A stretch of 18,608 bases of DNA from Quadrisphaera sp. (GTDB taxonomy: Bacteria; Actinomycetota; Actinomycetes; Actinomycetales; Quadrisphaeraceae), in contig JARIBR010000313.1 of the NCBI GenBank assembly GCA_029258695.1, positions 1 to 18,608 of the forward strand. Direction: 5' to 3'. A program made the translations under genes and the position numbers. The notes below the pieces were generated by a model. That model saw nothing but the letters and a program-made list of their open reading frames with translations, ran no database searches and was not told where the DNA came from. Shown piece after piece: positions 1 to 7,842 of the stretch (the stretch's first letter is position 1; each line of letters begins with the position of its first letter).

Positions 1-5
1 GCCCC

Positions 6-161
6 ATGACGACCTGGGAGTACATGACCGCTCCGCTGATCATCCACAGCACCAAGGCGATCCTCGACAACTTCGGCGAGGACGGCTGGGAGCTGGTCAC
101 GGTGATCCCCGGTCCCGACGGCCAGGGGCTCGTGGCCTACCTCAAGCGGCCCCGCGCGTGA
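6..161 (+). CDS. Small DUF4177-like conserved protein
   Basis: This is a 51-residue protein starting at ATG 6, with a TTWEYMTAPL opening, a central FGEDGWELV motif and a VAYLKRP ending. The pattern matches the tiny conserved actinobacterial protein that sits directly before a RidA-family gene (the Rv3678A position in M. tuberculosis). Its biochemical role is unknown to me. The fold is probably a short strand-helix-strand unit, and there is no signal peptide or membrane segment. Only five bases precede the start, so its ribosome binding site and promoter lie outside the window and a longer N-terminus cannot be fully excluded. The stop overlaps the GTG of the next gene (GTGA at 158-161), so the two are translationally coupled. 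Confidence 0.85.
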   Translation: MTTWEYMTAPLIIHSTKAILDNFGEDGWELVTVIPGPDGQGLVAYLKRPRA

Positions 162-703
162 GCACGCCCGAGGGTGGCCCCGCGCGGCCCGCCGACCGCC
201 TGGCTGAGCTGGGCCTGGTGCTGCCCGTGCCCCCGGCGCCCGTCGCGGCCTACACGGCGTGGGTGCGCAGCGGCCCGCTGGTCTTCACGTCCGGTCAGCT
301 GCCGTTCGTCGACGGGGAGCTCCCCGTCACCGGGGTCGTCGGCCGCGACGCGGACGCCGGCGAGGTGGACCCGGCCCAGGCGCGCGAGCTCGCCGCGCGC
401 GCCGCGCTCAACGGTCTGGCCGTCCTCGCCGCGGCCCTCGACGAGACCGCCGACCCCACGCCGGACTCCCTCTCGCGAGCGCTGGGGCGGGTGCGGGTGA
501 TCAAGGTCGTCGGGTTCGTCGCGTCGGCGCCCGGCTTCACGGCGCAGCCCGCCGTGGTCGACGGCGCCTCGACCCTCCTCGCGGACGTCCTGGGCGAGCG
601 CGGCGTCCACGCCCGCAGCGCCGTCGGCGTCGCGGCCCTGCCGCTGGGGGCCCCGGTGGAGGTCGAGCTGATCGCGGAGGTGGTCGAGGACGTCGACCGC
701 TGA
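158..703 (+). CDS. RidA/YjgF/YER057c/UK114-family protein
   Basis: This 181-residue protein has the RidA family fold. RidA proteins are cytosolic trimers; the archetype hydrolyses reactive enamine/imine intermediates from PLP enzymes, but many paralogues have no known substrate. The core is visible as VFTSGQLPF near residues 42-50, NGLAVLAAAL near 84-93, VIKVVGFVAS near 114-123, and a C-terminal HARSAVGVAALPLGAPVEVE. Arg153 aligns with the catalytic arginine of RidA (Arg105 in the enteric enzyme), and Glu174 follows in the last strand. It is longer than archetypal RidA (about 130 residues), with an N-terminal extension and a loop around DETADPTPDSLSRAL. Position next to the DUF4177-like gene and upstream of crp matches the Rv3678c gene. 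GTG 158 overlaps the previous stop. The exact substrate cannot be read from the sequence. Confidence 0.9.
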   Translation: MSTPEGGPARPADRLAELGLVLPVPPAPVAAYTAWVRSGPLVFTSGQLPFVDGELPVTGVVGRDADAGEVDPAQARELAARAALNGLAVLAAALDETADPTPDSLSRALGRVRVIKVVGFVASAPGFTAQPAVVDGASTLLADVLGERGVHARSAVGVAALPLGAPVEVELIAEVVEDVDR

Positions 704-761
704 CGGGCGCCGGTACAGGGCGCGGTCGGGCTGGTCAGGCGACCCTGGCAGGCGGCGCCCG
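704..761 (+). terminator. Two-tier stem-loop between the RidA gene and crp
   Basis: CGGGCGCC (704-711) is the exact reverse complement of GGCGCCCG (754-761). Nested inside, CAGGG (716-720) can pair with CCCTG (743-747). The structure begins directly after the RidA-family stop. It could end that transcript or act in the crp leader. There is no T-tract, as is usual in high-GC actinobacteria, so function is inference. Confidence 0.4.
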
Positions 762-784
762 GGCAACGGGGGCAAGATCGTGAC

Positions 785-1462
785 GTGGACGAGCGCATAG
801 TTCGACGAGCACCCCTGTTCGAGAGCCTCGGCGACGACCAGACCGCGGCCCTGCTGGCGATGGTCACCGAGGTCAGGCTCTCGCGCGGCGAGGTGCTCTT
901 CCGCACCGGCGAGGACGACCACCGGCTCTTCGTCATCGACGAGGGGAAGATCAAGCTGGGGCGCACCGCTGGCGACGGCCGCGAGAACCTCCTGTCCGTG
1001 CTGGGCCCGGGGGAGATGTTCGGCGAGCTGTCCTGGTTCGACCCGGGCCCGAGGACGTTGACGGCCACCGCGGTCTCCCCGACGGTCCTGGCGACGCTCG
1101 AGCACGAGGACCTGCGCGTGTGGATGAAGCAGAGCCCCGAGGTCGCGCCACCGCTGCTCCAGGCCCTGGCGCGCCGGCTGCGCCGCACCAACACCGTGGT
1201 CGCCGACCTCGTCTTCTCCGACGTCTCCGGGCGCGTGGCGAAGACCCTGCTGGACCTCGCCTCACGGTTCGGCCACCCGAGCGAGCGTGGCGTGCGGGTG
1301 GCCCACGACCTCACCCAGGAGGAGCTGGCGCAGCTGGTGGGGGCCTCGCGCGAGACGGTGAACAAGGCGCTGGCCGACTTCGCGACGCGGGGGTGGATCC
1401 GTCTGGAGGCGCGCTCCGTGGTCCTCCTCGACGTCGAGAGGGTGCGGCGCCGGGCCAAGTAG
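785..1462 (+). CDS. crp: Crp-family cAMP-responsive global regulator
   Basis: This 225-residue protein is collinear with actinobacterial Crp (Rv3676 in M. tuberculosis, GlxR in corynebacteria). These are dimeric cAMP-binding transcription factors controlling hundreds of promoters. The N-terminal cyclic-nucleotide-binding beta-roll covers about residues 10-120. It includes the phosphate-binding cassette GEMFGELS (76-83) and PGPRT (87-91), where Glu81, Arg90 and Thr91 are the expected ligand contacts. A dimerisation helix follows (LLQALARRLRRTN). The winged helix-turn-helix lies at 176-205, with recognition helix SRETVNKAL (188-196). The GTG at 785 is chosen because it gives the conserved MDExxxRRAPLF start; the GTG at 780 is in another frame and stops at once. 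I found no convincing TGTGA-N6-TCACA autoregulatory site upstream. acs, a frequent Crp target in this phylum, lies nearby. The gene converges on the next one. Confidence 0.95.
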   Translation: MDERIVRRAPLFESLGDDQTAALLAMVTEVRLSRGEVLFRTGEDDHRLFVIDEGKIKLGRTAGDGRENLLSVLGPGEMFGELSWFDPGPRTLTATAVSPTVLATLEHEDLRVWMKQSPEVAPPLLQALARRLRRTNTVVADLVFSDVSGRVAKTLLDLASRFGHPSERGVRVAHDLTQEELAQLVGASRETVNKALADFATRGWIRLEARSVVLLDVERVRRRAK

Positions 1463-1487
1463 GCGCCGCGCTGCGGACGAGCGGCGC
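1463..1487. terminator. Bidirectional stem-loop between convergent genes
   Basis: GCGCCGC (1463-1469) and GCGGCGC (1481-1487) are exact reverse complements around an 11-base loop. The element fills the 26-base gap between the crp stop and the stop of the minus-strand gene that follows, so it can serve both transcripts. Confidence 0.6.
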
Positions 1488-1488
1488 G

Positions 1489-1941
1489 TCAGGCGCGCGG
1501 GCAGCACTCCCGGGAGCGCGGCGCCAGCGCCGCGAGGTCGGCGTCCGTGGCGGCCAGGTCGCGCGCGACCTCGGTGGCGCGCGCCGCCAGGAGCCTCCGC
1601 GCGGCGACCACGGCCCGCAGGTCCTCCACGACGTCGTACGCCGTGCTCCCCGTCCGACCGCGGACGAGCTCCTCCAGCCCCGACGGGTCGAGGTGGCGCT
1701 CCTCGCCCGCGGCTGCTGACCCGCCCAGGGCCGCCAGCGCGTCGGCCGGTGAGAGCACGTCGGTGGTCAGGTCGAGCCGGGCCTGCACCAGGCGCTGCCA
1801 GCGGCGCACGCAGGCGAGCTCCTCGGCCAGCGCGGCCCGCCGCTCGCCGAGGCGCTGCGACCGGGCGCCGGCGGGCTCGGGCGCCGGGTCGGCGGGGGGC
1901 TGGCGGTGCGGCGGTGGAGGGGCGGCGAGGAGGGTCACCAC
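1489..1941 (-). CDS. Coiled-coil protein, possibly RsiG-like anti-sigma factor
   Basis: This 150-residue protein has a Pro/Ala-rich start (about residues 1-27) followed by two long charged helices at about 29-58 and 100-143. A loop between them contains DPSGLEELVRGR. The helix-loop-helix layout and the sequence ACVRRWQRLVQARLDL resemble RsiG, the actinobacterial anti-sigma factor that forms an antiparallel coiled coil and binds cyclic di-GMP through repeats of E-x3-S-x2-R-x3-Q-x3-D. The spacing here matches that motif only at Gln and Asp: Ser is absent and Arg is offset. The RsiG call is therefore weak, and 'conserved hypothetical' is the safe name. GTG 1941 is used; two adjacent GTGs and a poor ribosome binding site leave the start uncertain. 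The gene ends CCPRA, giving a vicinal cysteine pair near the C-terminus. Confidence 0.6.
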   Translation of the reverse strand: MVTLLAAPPPPHRQPPADPAPEPAGARSQRLGERRAALAEELACVRRWQRLVQARLDLTTDVLSPADALAALGGSAAAGEERHLDPSGLEELVRGRTGSTAYDVVEDLRAVVAARRLLAARATEVARDLAATDADLAALAPRSRECCPRA

Positions 1942-2012
1942 GGATGTCTCGTCGGGCCCGCCGGCGCGCTTGAGGTGGGGCGCTGGCTCCTCACCCTCGC
2001 GGGCGCGGCCCG

Positions 2013-2018
2013 TAGGGT
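2013..2018 (+). promoter_or_regulatory. Putative -10 box for a leaderless nth transcript
   Basis: TAGGGT matches the actinobacterial -10 pattern TAnnnT and ends nine bases before the A of ATG 2027. Transcription would then start at or next to the start codon. No good -35 hexamer is visible. Confidence 0.35.
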
Positions 2019-2026
2019 GAGGCTCG

Positions 2027-2815
2027 ATGAGCGCACCAGATCAGCTGCGGTCGAGCGGCGCCGCGACGCGATCGCGCGCCGGTGCCGCCCGGGCGCGCCG
2101 GAGCGACGGCGACCCGCCGCTGCCCGTCGCGGGCCCCCCACCGACGGCCCTGGTGCGCCGGGCCCGACGGGTGCGTCGGGTGCTCGCGGACCGCTACCCC
2201 GACGCCCGCTGCGAGCTGGACTTCGAGACCCCCTTCCAGCTGCTCGTCGCCACGGTCCTCTCCGCCCAGACCACCGACGTGCGGGTCAACTCGGTGACGC
2301 CCGCGCTGTTCGCGCTCGCCCCCGGGCCGGAGCAGATGGCCGCGGCCGACCGCGCCGAGCTGGAGGCGGTGCTGCGCCCGGTGGGGTTCTACCGGGCCAA
2401 GGCCGCCTCCGTGCAGGGCCTGGCGGCGCGCCTGCTCGCCGAGCACGGCGGGCAGGTCCCCTCCGACCTCGCCTCGCTGGTGGCCCTGCCCGGTGTGGGG
2501 CGCAAGACGGCCAACGTCGTGCGCGGTGACGGTTTCGGCCTGCCGGGCATCACGGTGGACACCCACGTCGGGCGCCTGGCACGTCGTCTGGGGTGGACCA
2601 CGCAGGAGGACCCGGTGGCGGTGGAGGCAGACCTCGCGGCCCTGTTCGAGCGCCGCGACTGGACGCCGATGAGCCACCAGGTGATCTTCCACGGCCGCCG
2701 GACCTGCTTCGCCCGCCGCCCGGCCTGCGGAGCGTGCCCCGTGGCGCGCTGGTGCCCGTCGGCGGGCATCGGGGAGGTCGACCCGGTGGCGGCCGCAGCC
2801 CTGGTGAAACCGTGA
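2027..2815 (+). CDS. nth: Endonuclease III (DNA glycosylase/AP lyase)
   Basis: This 262-residue protein is endonuclease III, a bifunctional base-excision repair enzyme that removes oxidised pyrimidines and cleaves at abasic sites. It shows the [10 protein letters not shown] segment (75-84), the helix-hairpin-helix LPGVGRKTA (154-162) with catalytic Lys160, and VDTHVGR (177-183) with catalytic Asp178. A C-x6-C-x2-C-x5-C iron-sulfur cluster is formed by Cys227, Cys234, Cys237 and Cys243. Residues 1-40 are an Arg/Ala/Pro-rich extension, a little longer than the mycobacterial protein's, and probably disordered. ATG 2027 may be used on a leaderless mRNA. The TGA stop overlaps the GTG of the Nudix gene (2812-2815). 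This begins the nth-Nudix-marP operon, an order also seen at Rv3674c-Rv3671c. Confidence 0.95.
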   Translation: MSAPDQLRSSGAATRSRAGAARARRSDGDPPLPVAGPPPTALVRRARRVRRVLADRYPDARCELDFETPFQLLVATVLSAQTTDVRVNSVTPALFALAPGPEQMAAADRAELEAVLRPVGFYRAKAASVQGLAARLLAEHGGQVPSDLASLVALPGVGRKTANVVRGDGFGLPGITVDTHVGRLARRLGWTTQEDPVAVEADLAALFERRDWTPMSHQVIFHGRRTCFARRPACGACPVARWCPSAGIGEVDPVAAAALVKP

Positions 2816-3591
2816 GCGGCTCGTGGCCCGGCGTCGTGCCCGGGCCCGTCGCCACCTTGCTGGCGGCGCTGCCACACCTGCGCCAGGAGGACCTCCTGCC
2901 GCCCGGCGCCCCCGTCCGCGTGCTCCCGGAGCAGCCCGACAGCCGGGACGCCGCCGTGCTCATCGCCCTGAGCCCCGGCGCTGGCACCACGACCGGCACC
3001 GACCGTGGACCCACCGCCGACCGGACCGCGCCGGCGACGGACGGTGCCGGCGTCGACGTGGTGCTCATCGAGCGCGCCGCCGGGGGCGTGCACGGCGGCC
3101 AGGTGGCCTTCCCCGGCGGGGCCGCCGAACCGGGTGACGGATCGCCGGCGGCCACCGCCCTGCGCGAGGCCCACGAGGAGGTGGGCCTGGACATCGCGGG
3201 GACGCACGTGCTCGGCGTGCTCCCCACCCTGCCCGTCCCCGTCTCGCGCTTCGTCGTCACGCCCGTCCTGGCGTGGGAGCCGCACCCGTCACCGCTGCTC
3301 GTCGGGGACCCCTTCGAGGTCGGTGCCGTGCGGCGGGTCCCGCTGGCCGAGCTCGCCGACCCGGCGCGGCGGCGCCTGGTCCGGTCGCCGGCCCGCAGCC
3401 CCGGCTTCGCGCTGGACGGCGTGCTGGTGTGGGGCTTCACCGCGCTGCTCCTCGACGCCGTCCTGCGCCACGCCGGCCTGGCGGTGGCGTGGGACGGGGC
3501 CCTCGAGGTGGACGCCCCGACGCCGCGCTACCGCCGGCGGCCACGCTCGGCCTCCGATCCGTCGCGCGGATCGACGGTGGCCCCCGCGTGA
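2812..3591 (+). CDS. CoA pyrophosphatase (Nudix hydrolase)
   Basis: This 259-residue protein belongs to the coenzyme A pyrophosphatase branch of the Nudix family, which cleaves CoA or acyl-CoA to phosphopantetheine and 3',5'-ADP. The CoA-specific upstream motif GGQVAFPGG (95-103) runs into the Nudix box, about 103-126, with [12 protein letters not shown] holding the metal-binding REx2EE glutamates (Arg118, Glu119, Glu122, Glu123). The position usually held by the first Nudix glutamate is Asp109 (EPGD), common in this subfamily. An insertion of about 25 Thr/Gly/Pro-rich residues (55-80) sits between the first two strands. The frame is open upstream, but GTG 2812 is chosen because it overlaps the nth stop as GTGA. 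The gene likewise overlaps marP at its end. Substrate preference is inferred from family only. Confidence 0.9.
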   Translation: MSGSWPGVVPGPVATLLAALPHLRQEDLLPPGAPVRVLPEQPDSRDAAVLIALSPGAGTTTGTDRGPTADRTAPATDGAGVDVVLIERAAGGVHGGQVAFPGGAAEPGDGSPAATALREAHEEVGLDIAGTHVLGVLPTLPVPVSRFVVTPVLAWEPHPSPLLVGDPFEVGAVRRVPLAELADPARRRLVRSPARSPGFALDGVLVWGFTALLLDAVLRHAGLAVAWDGALEVDAPTPRYRRRPRSASDPSRGSTVAPA

Positions 3592-4772
3592 ACCTGCTCG
3601 ACGTCGCGCTGCTCCTCGTGCTCCTCGCCTACGCGGTCTCCGGGCTGCGCCAGGGCTTCGTGGTCTCGGCGCTCTCCCTCGGCGGCTTCCTGCTGGGCGC
3701 GGTGGTGGGGATGAAGTTCCTGCCGGACCTGGTCGCCGGGTGGGACCCCGGGTGGCGGCGCACGCTCGTGCTGGTGGTCGGCGTCCTCGCGGTCGGCTGG
3801 TTCGGCCAGGTGCTGGGGTCCCTGCTCGGCAACCAGCTGCGCGGCGTGGTCAGCTGGCGGCCGGCGCGGGCGCTGGACGCCGCGCTCGGGGCGCTGGCCT
3901 CGGTCGCGGTGGTGGGGCTGGTGGTGTGGTTCGTCGCCGGCGCCGTCCGCGGGGGACCCCTGCCGGCCCTCTCGCGCGCGGTGGCCTCCTCGGCGGTGGT
4001 CCGCGTCATCGACGAGGTGGTGCCGCCCCGCGCGTCCGAGCTGTTCACGACGTTCCGCCAGGTGGTCGAGGCCCAGGACTTCCCACGGGTGTTCATCGGC
4101 ACCGCCCCCGAGCCCATCGCGTCGGTGGCGCCCCCGGACCCCGGTGTCGTCGACGCGGCGTCCGGGTCCGCCGCGGCCAGCATCGTCAAGGTCACCGGGA
4201 ACGCCCCGGCGTGCGGGCGCGGGCGCGAGGGCACCGGTTTCGTGGTCTCCCCGGAGCGGGTGGTGACCAACGCCCACGTGGTGGCCGCGGTCGACGAGCC
4301 GTCGGTGCAGGTGGGCGGGCTGGGGGAGCGGCTGGCGGCGGACGTGGTCCTCTTCGACCCCGACCGGGACCTCGCGGTGCTCGCCGTCCCCGGCATGGCC
4401 GCGCCCGCGCTGAGCGTCGGCGACCAGCTGGGCGCTGACGCCGACGCGGTCGTCGCCGGCTTTCCCCTCGACGGGCCGTACGTCGCCGTGCCGGCGCGGG
4501 TGCGCGAGGTCCTGCGCGCCCAGGGCCAGGACATCTACTCGACGTCCACCGTGGTGCGTCAGGTGTACTCGCTGGCTGCGCGCGTGGAGCCCGGGAACTC
4601 CGGGGGTCCGCTCCTCGACAGCGGCGGCGAGGTGGTGGGTGTGGTCTTCGCCCGGTCGCTGGACGACGCGGGCACCGGCTACGCCATGACGCTCGGCGAG
4701 GTGGCCCCCGTGCGGGGGGCTGCGGCCGGTGCCCGCGACCGGGTGCCGACCGGGGCGTGCATCGGGGGCTGA
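3588..4772 (+). CDS. marP: MarP-like membrane-anchored serine protease
   Basis: This 394-residue protein matches MarP (Rv3671c), the periplasmic protease needed for acid and oxidative stress resistance in M. tuberculosis. The first 120 residues form a CvpA/colicin-V-production-like domain with four hydrophobic segments (about 3-20, 25-45, 58-80, 100-120). A linker then leads into a chymotrypsin-fold protease (about 195-394). The catalytic triad is His230 (TNAHVV), Asp261 (DRDLAVL) and Ser338 (EPGNSGGPL). Cys209 (ACGRGREG) and Cys391 (TGACIGG) occupy the positions of the MarP disulfide that spans the protease domain. GTG 3588 is chosen because it overlaps the Nudix stop (GTGA) and gives the usual short hydrophilic start before the first helix. 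The active site should lie outside the membrane. It is the last gene of the nth operon. Confidence 0.93.
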   Translation: MNLLDVALLLVLLAYAVSGLRQGFVVSALSLGGFLLGAVVGMKFLPDLVAGWDPGWRRTLVLVVGVLAVGWFGQVLGSLLGNQLRGVVSWRPARALDAALGALASVAVVGLVVWFVAGAVRGGPLPALSRAVASSAVVRVIDEVVPPRASELFTTFRQVVEAQDFPRVFIGTAPEPIASVAPPDPGVVDAASGSAAASIVKVTGNAPACGRGREGTGFVVSPERVVTNAHVVAAVDEPSVQVGGLGERLAADVVLFDPDRDLAVLAVPGMAAPALSVGDQLGADADAVVAGFPLDGPYVAVPARVREVLRAQGQDIYSTSTVVRQVYSLAARVEPGNSGGPLLDSGGEVVGVVFARSLDDAGTGYAMTLGEVAPVRGAAAGARDRVPTGACIGG

Positions 4773-4776
4773 CGAT

Positions 4777-4806
4777 GCCCCGACGCCTCAGTGCTGGCGT
4801 CGGGGC
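4777..4806. terminator. Strong stem-loop terminator after marP
   Basis: GCCCCGACGCC (4777-4787) and GGCGTCGGGGC (4796-4806) form a perfect 11-bp stem with the 8-base loop TCAGTGCT. It starts four bases after the marP stop and lies between convergent genes, so it can serve both strands. Confidence 0.8.
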
Positions 4807-4824
4807 GACCGCCTCAGCGAGCCG

Positions 4825-5262
4825 TCAGCGGTTTCCCTTGGCGGCCTCGATCGTCTGCTTCGACGTGGCGATGGTGCGCTCCGGCGGGCCGACCTTCTTG
4901 ATCCGCGTGAAGCCGATGAGCCCCAGCACGGCGGCGACGAGGAGCAGGACCACCGCGACGATGCCGTAGCCGGCCCACGCGGGAAGGCCCCAGAGGATGA
5001 GCAGCAGGGCGATGGTCACCAGCACGAAGAGGAAGCCGAAGATCCCGAAGACCGCAGCGCCCGCGAAGAGGCCAGCTCCCAGGGCTCCCTGCTTCACGTC
5101 CTCCGTGATCTCGGCCTTCGCCAGCGCCACCTCGCTGCGCAGCAGGGCCGACAGGTCGTGGCTGGCGTCGGCCACGAGCTGGCCGACGGTCCGGTCGTCG
5201 CCTGCTGTCGTCCGCCCGGTGACCACGGTCTTCTCGTCGGGGTGGGGCTCGATGACGCTCAC
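4825..5262 (-). CDS. DUF1469/Phage_holin_3_6-type membrane protein
   Basis: This 145-residue protein has a charged N-terminal part with an amphipathic helix (LVADASHDLSALLRSEVALAKAEI, within about 29-52). Two transmembrane helices follow (about 66-90 and 97-117), then a basic C-terminal tail. This is the pattern of the actinobacterial 'phage holin family' DUF1469 proteins, which despite the name are chromosomal and conserved. The same family sits next to marP and acs in mycobacteria (the Rv3669 position). No phage genes are nearby, so a lysis role is not supported; membrane or cell-envelope function is only a guess. The GTG start at 5262 has AGGAG six bases upstream (5269-5273). It lies downstream of acs and the small membrane gene on the same strand, but a stem-loop and a possible promoter lie between. 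Confidence 0.85.
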   Translation of the reverse strand: MSVIEPHPDEKTVVTGRTTAGDDRTVGQLVADASHDLSALLRSEVALAKAEITEDVKQGALGAGLFAGAAVFGIFGFLFVLVTIALLLILWGLPAWAGYGIVAVVLLLVAAVLGLIGFTRIKKVGPPERTIATSKQTIEAAKGNR

Positions 5263-5296
5263 GTTCTTCTCCTCGCGGTGGTGGGTGCTGACCCGG

Positions 5297-5302
5297 AGCC
5301 TA
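5297..5302 (-). promoter_or_regulatory. Putative -10 box for the holin-like gene
   Basis: On the minus strand this reads TAGGCT (TAnnnT type), about 34 bases upstream of the GTG at 5262 and just downstream of the stem-loop at 5332-5349. No clear -35 element is visible. Confidence 0.3.
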
Positions 5303-5331
5303 GGGGTGGCCCGGGGCGGGTGCTCACCTGC

Positions 5332-5349
5332 CGGGGCCGAACGGCCCCG
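5332..5349. terminator. GC-rich stem-loop between small membrane genes
   Basis: CGGGGCC (5332-5338) pairs with GGCCCCG (5343-5349) around a GAAC tetraloop. It sits 55 bases after the stop of the 65-residue membrane protein on the minus strand and before the holin-like gene. It is therefore likely to separate the acs transcript from the next one. Confidence 0.55.
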
Positions 5350-5404
5350 CGCCGAGGTCGCCCCGCGCGGGCCGGCCCGCCTCGACGCTCCCCGTGGAGA
5401 CGCC

Positions 5405-5602
5405 TCAGCGGCGGACGGCGAAGCGGTCGAGGACCCCCGAGGTGGACAGGAGGCGGCTGACCACCACGACGCCGACGATGATCACGACGCCTCGGACGAG
5501 GAAGGGCATGCCGAGGCGCACCATGATCGCGCCGAGGACCAGGCACGTGGCCAGCTGGGCCGCGAGGTAGAGGACGTTGCCGGCCAGGGTCAGGGTGCGC
5601 AC
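5405..5602 (-). CDS. Small two-helix membrane protein of unknown function
   Basis: This 65-residue protein consists almost entirely of two hydrophobic helices (about 5-26 and 31-50), with short basic ends (MRTL at the start, DRFAVRR at the end). I do not recognise the family. It is supported as a real gene by near-total G or C at third codon positions, a coherent membrane topology and its place 40 bases after the acs stop on the same strand, with no terminator between. The start is GTG 5602; a GGGAG-like ribosome binding site is rather distant, so the start is moderately sure. It is probably cotranscribed with acs. It is too small to be a transporter alone; a membrane accessory role is possible but unproven. 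Confidence 0.65.
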   Translation of the reverse strand: MRTLTLAGNVLYLAAQLATCLVLGAIMVRLGMPFLVRGVVIIVGVVVVSRLLSTSGVLDRFAVRR

Positions 5603-5642
5603 GGGGACATCATCGCGCCTCCCCCGGCCCTGGCCGCCGCGA

Positions 5643-7622
<1,980 letters not shown>

Positions 7623-7627
7623 GAGGG

Positions 7628-7633
7628 ACCTCC
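7628..7633 (-). promoter_or_regulatory. Ribosome binding site fixing the acs start
   Basis: On the minus strand this reads GGAGGT, five bases before GTG 7622. It decides this start over the longer open frame beginning at 7757. Confidence 0.8.
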
Positions 7634-7684
7634 GGACTGCTCTGTCGGGTGCCCGGCCCACGGGGATCGGGCTTGTCGGGGCCG

Positions 7685-7690
7685 ACCCTA
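7685..7690 (-). promoter_or_regulatory. Putative -10 box for acs
   Basis: On the minus strand this reads TAGGGT (TAnnnT type), giving an acs leader of roughly 55 bases. The -35 region is not recognisable. Confidence 0.35.
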
Positions 7691-7750
7691 GCGAGGGGCG
7701 GCCAGCCGCGCTGCCCGCCGGTCGCGATCGGTGCGGCGCCGAAGCCACGG

Positions 7751-7790
7751 CGTCCACAGCCGGGCGCTCCCCGGTGGCCTCCGTCCACAG
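7751..7790 (+). promoter_or_regulatory. Paired CGTCCACAG sites, 31-bp spacing, upstream of pilus ATPases
   Basis: CGTCCACAG occurs at 7751-7759 and again, identically, at 7782-7790, with starts 31 bp apart. The second copy ends 52 bases before the start of the CpaE/Ssd-like gene. A pair with the same 31-bp spacing recurs at 11771-11810 upstream of the pilin genes. The geometry of about three helical turns suits a dimeric or cooperative DNA-binding protein. Function is inferred from repetition and position only; the site could also act on the divergent acs gene. Confidence 0.4.
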
Positions 7791-7842
7791 GCTGGGGCCT
7801 CACCGACCCTTCCCCGTCGCGGGCACCACGACGCTCGTGAGC

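Noticed and set aside
704..784. Crp autoregulatory site upstream of crp.
   Set aside because: No sequence close to TGTGA-N6-TCACA is found in the gap.
4825..5262. 'Phage holin' annotation as evidence of a prophage.
   Set aside because: The DUF1469 family is a conserved chromosomal actinobacterial protein at this locus; no phage structural, integrase or lysin genes are present.
7623..7757. 45-codon N-terminal extension of acetyl-CoA synthetase.
   Set aside because: GGAGGT lies five bases before GTG 7622, the extension is low-complexity, and the shorter protein has the normal family length.
7751..7790. TCCACAG pair as DnaA boxes marking a replication origin.
   Set aside because: Only a 7 of 9 match to TTGTCCACA, no AT-rich unwinding region, and no dnaA, dnaN or other origin genes nearby; kept only as a putative regulatory pair.
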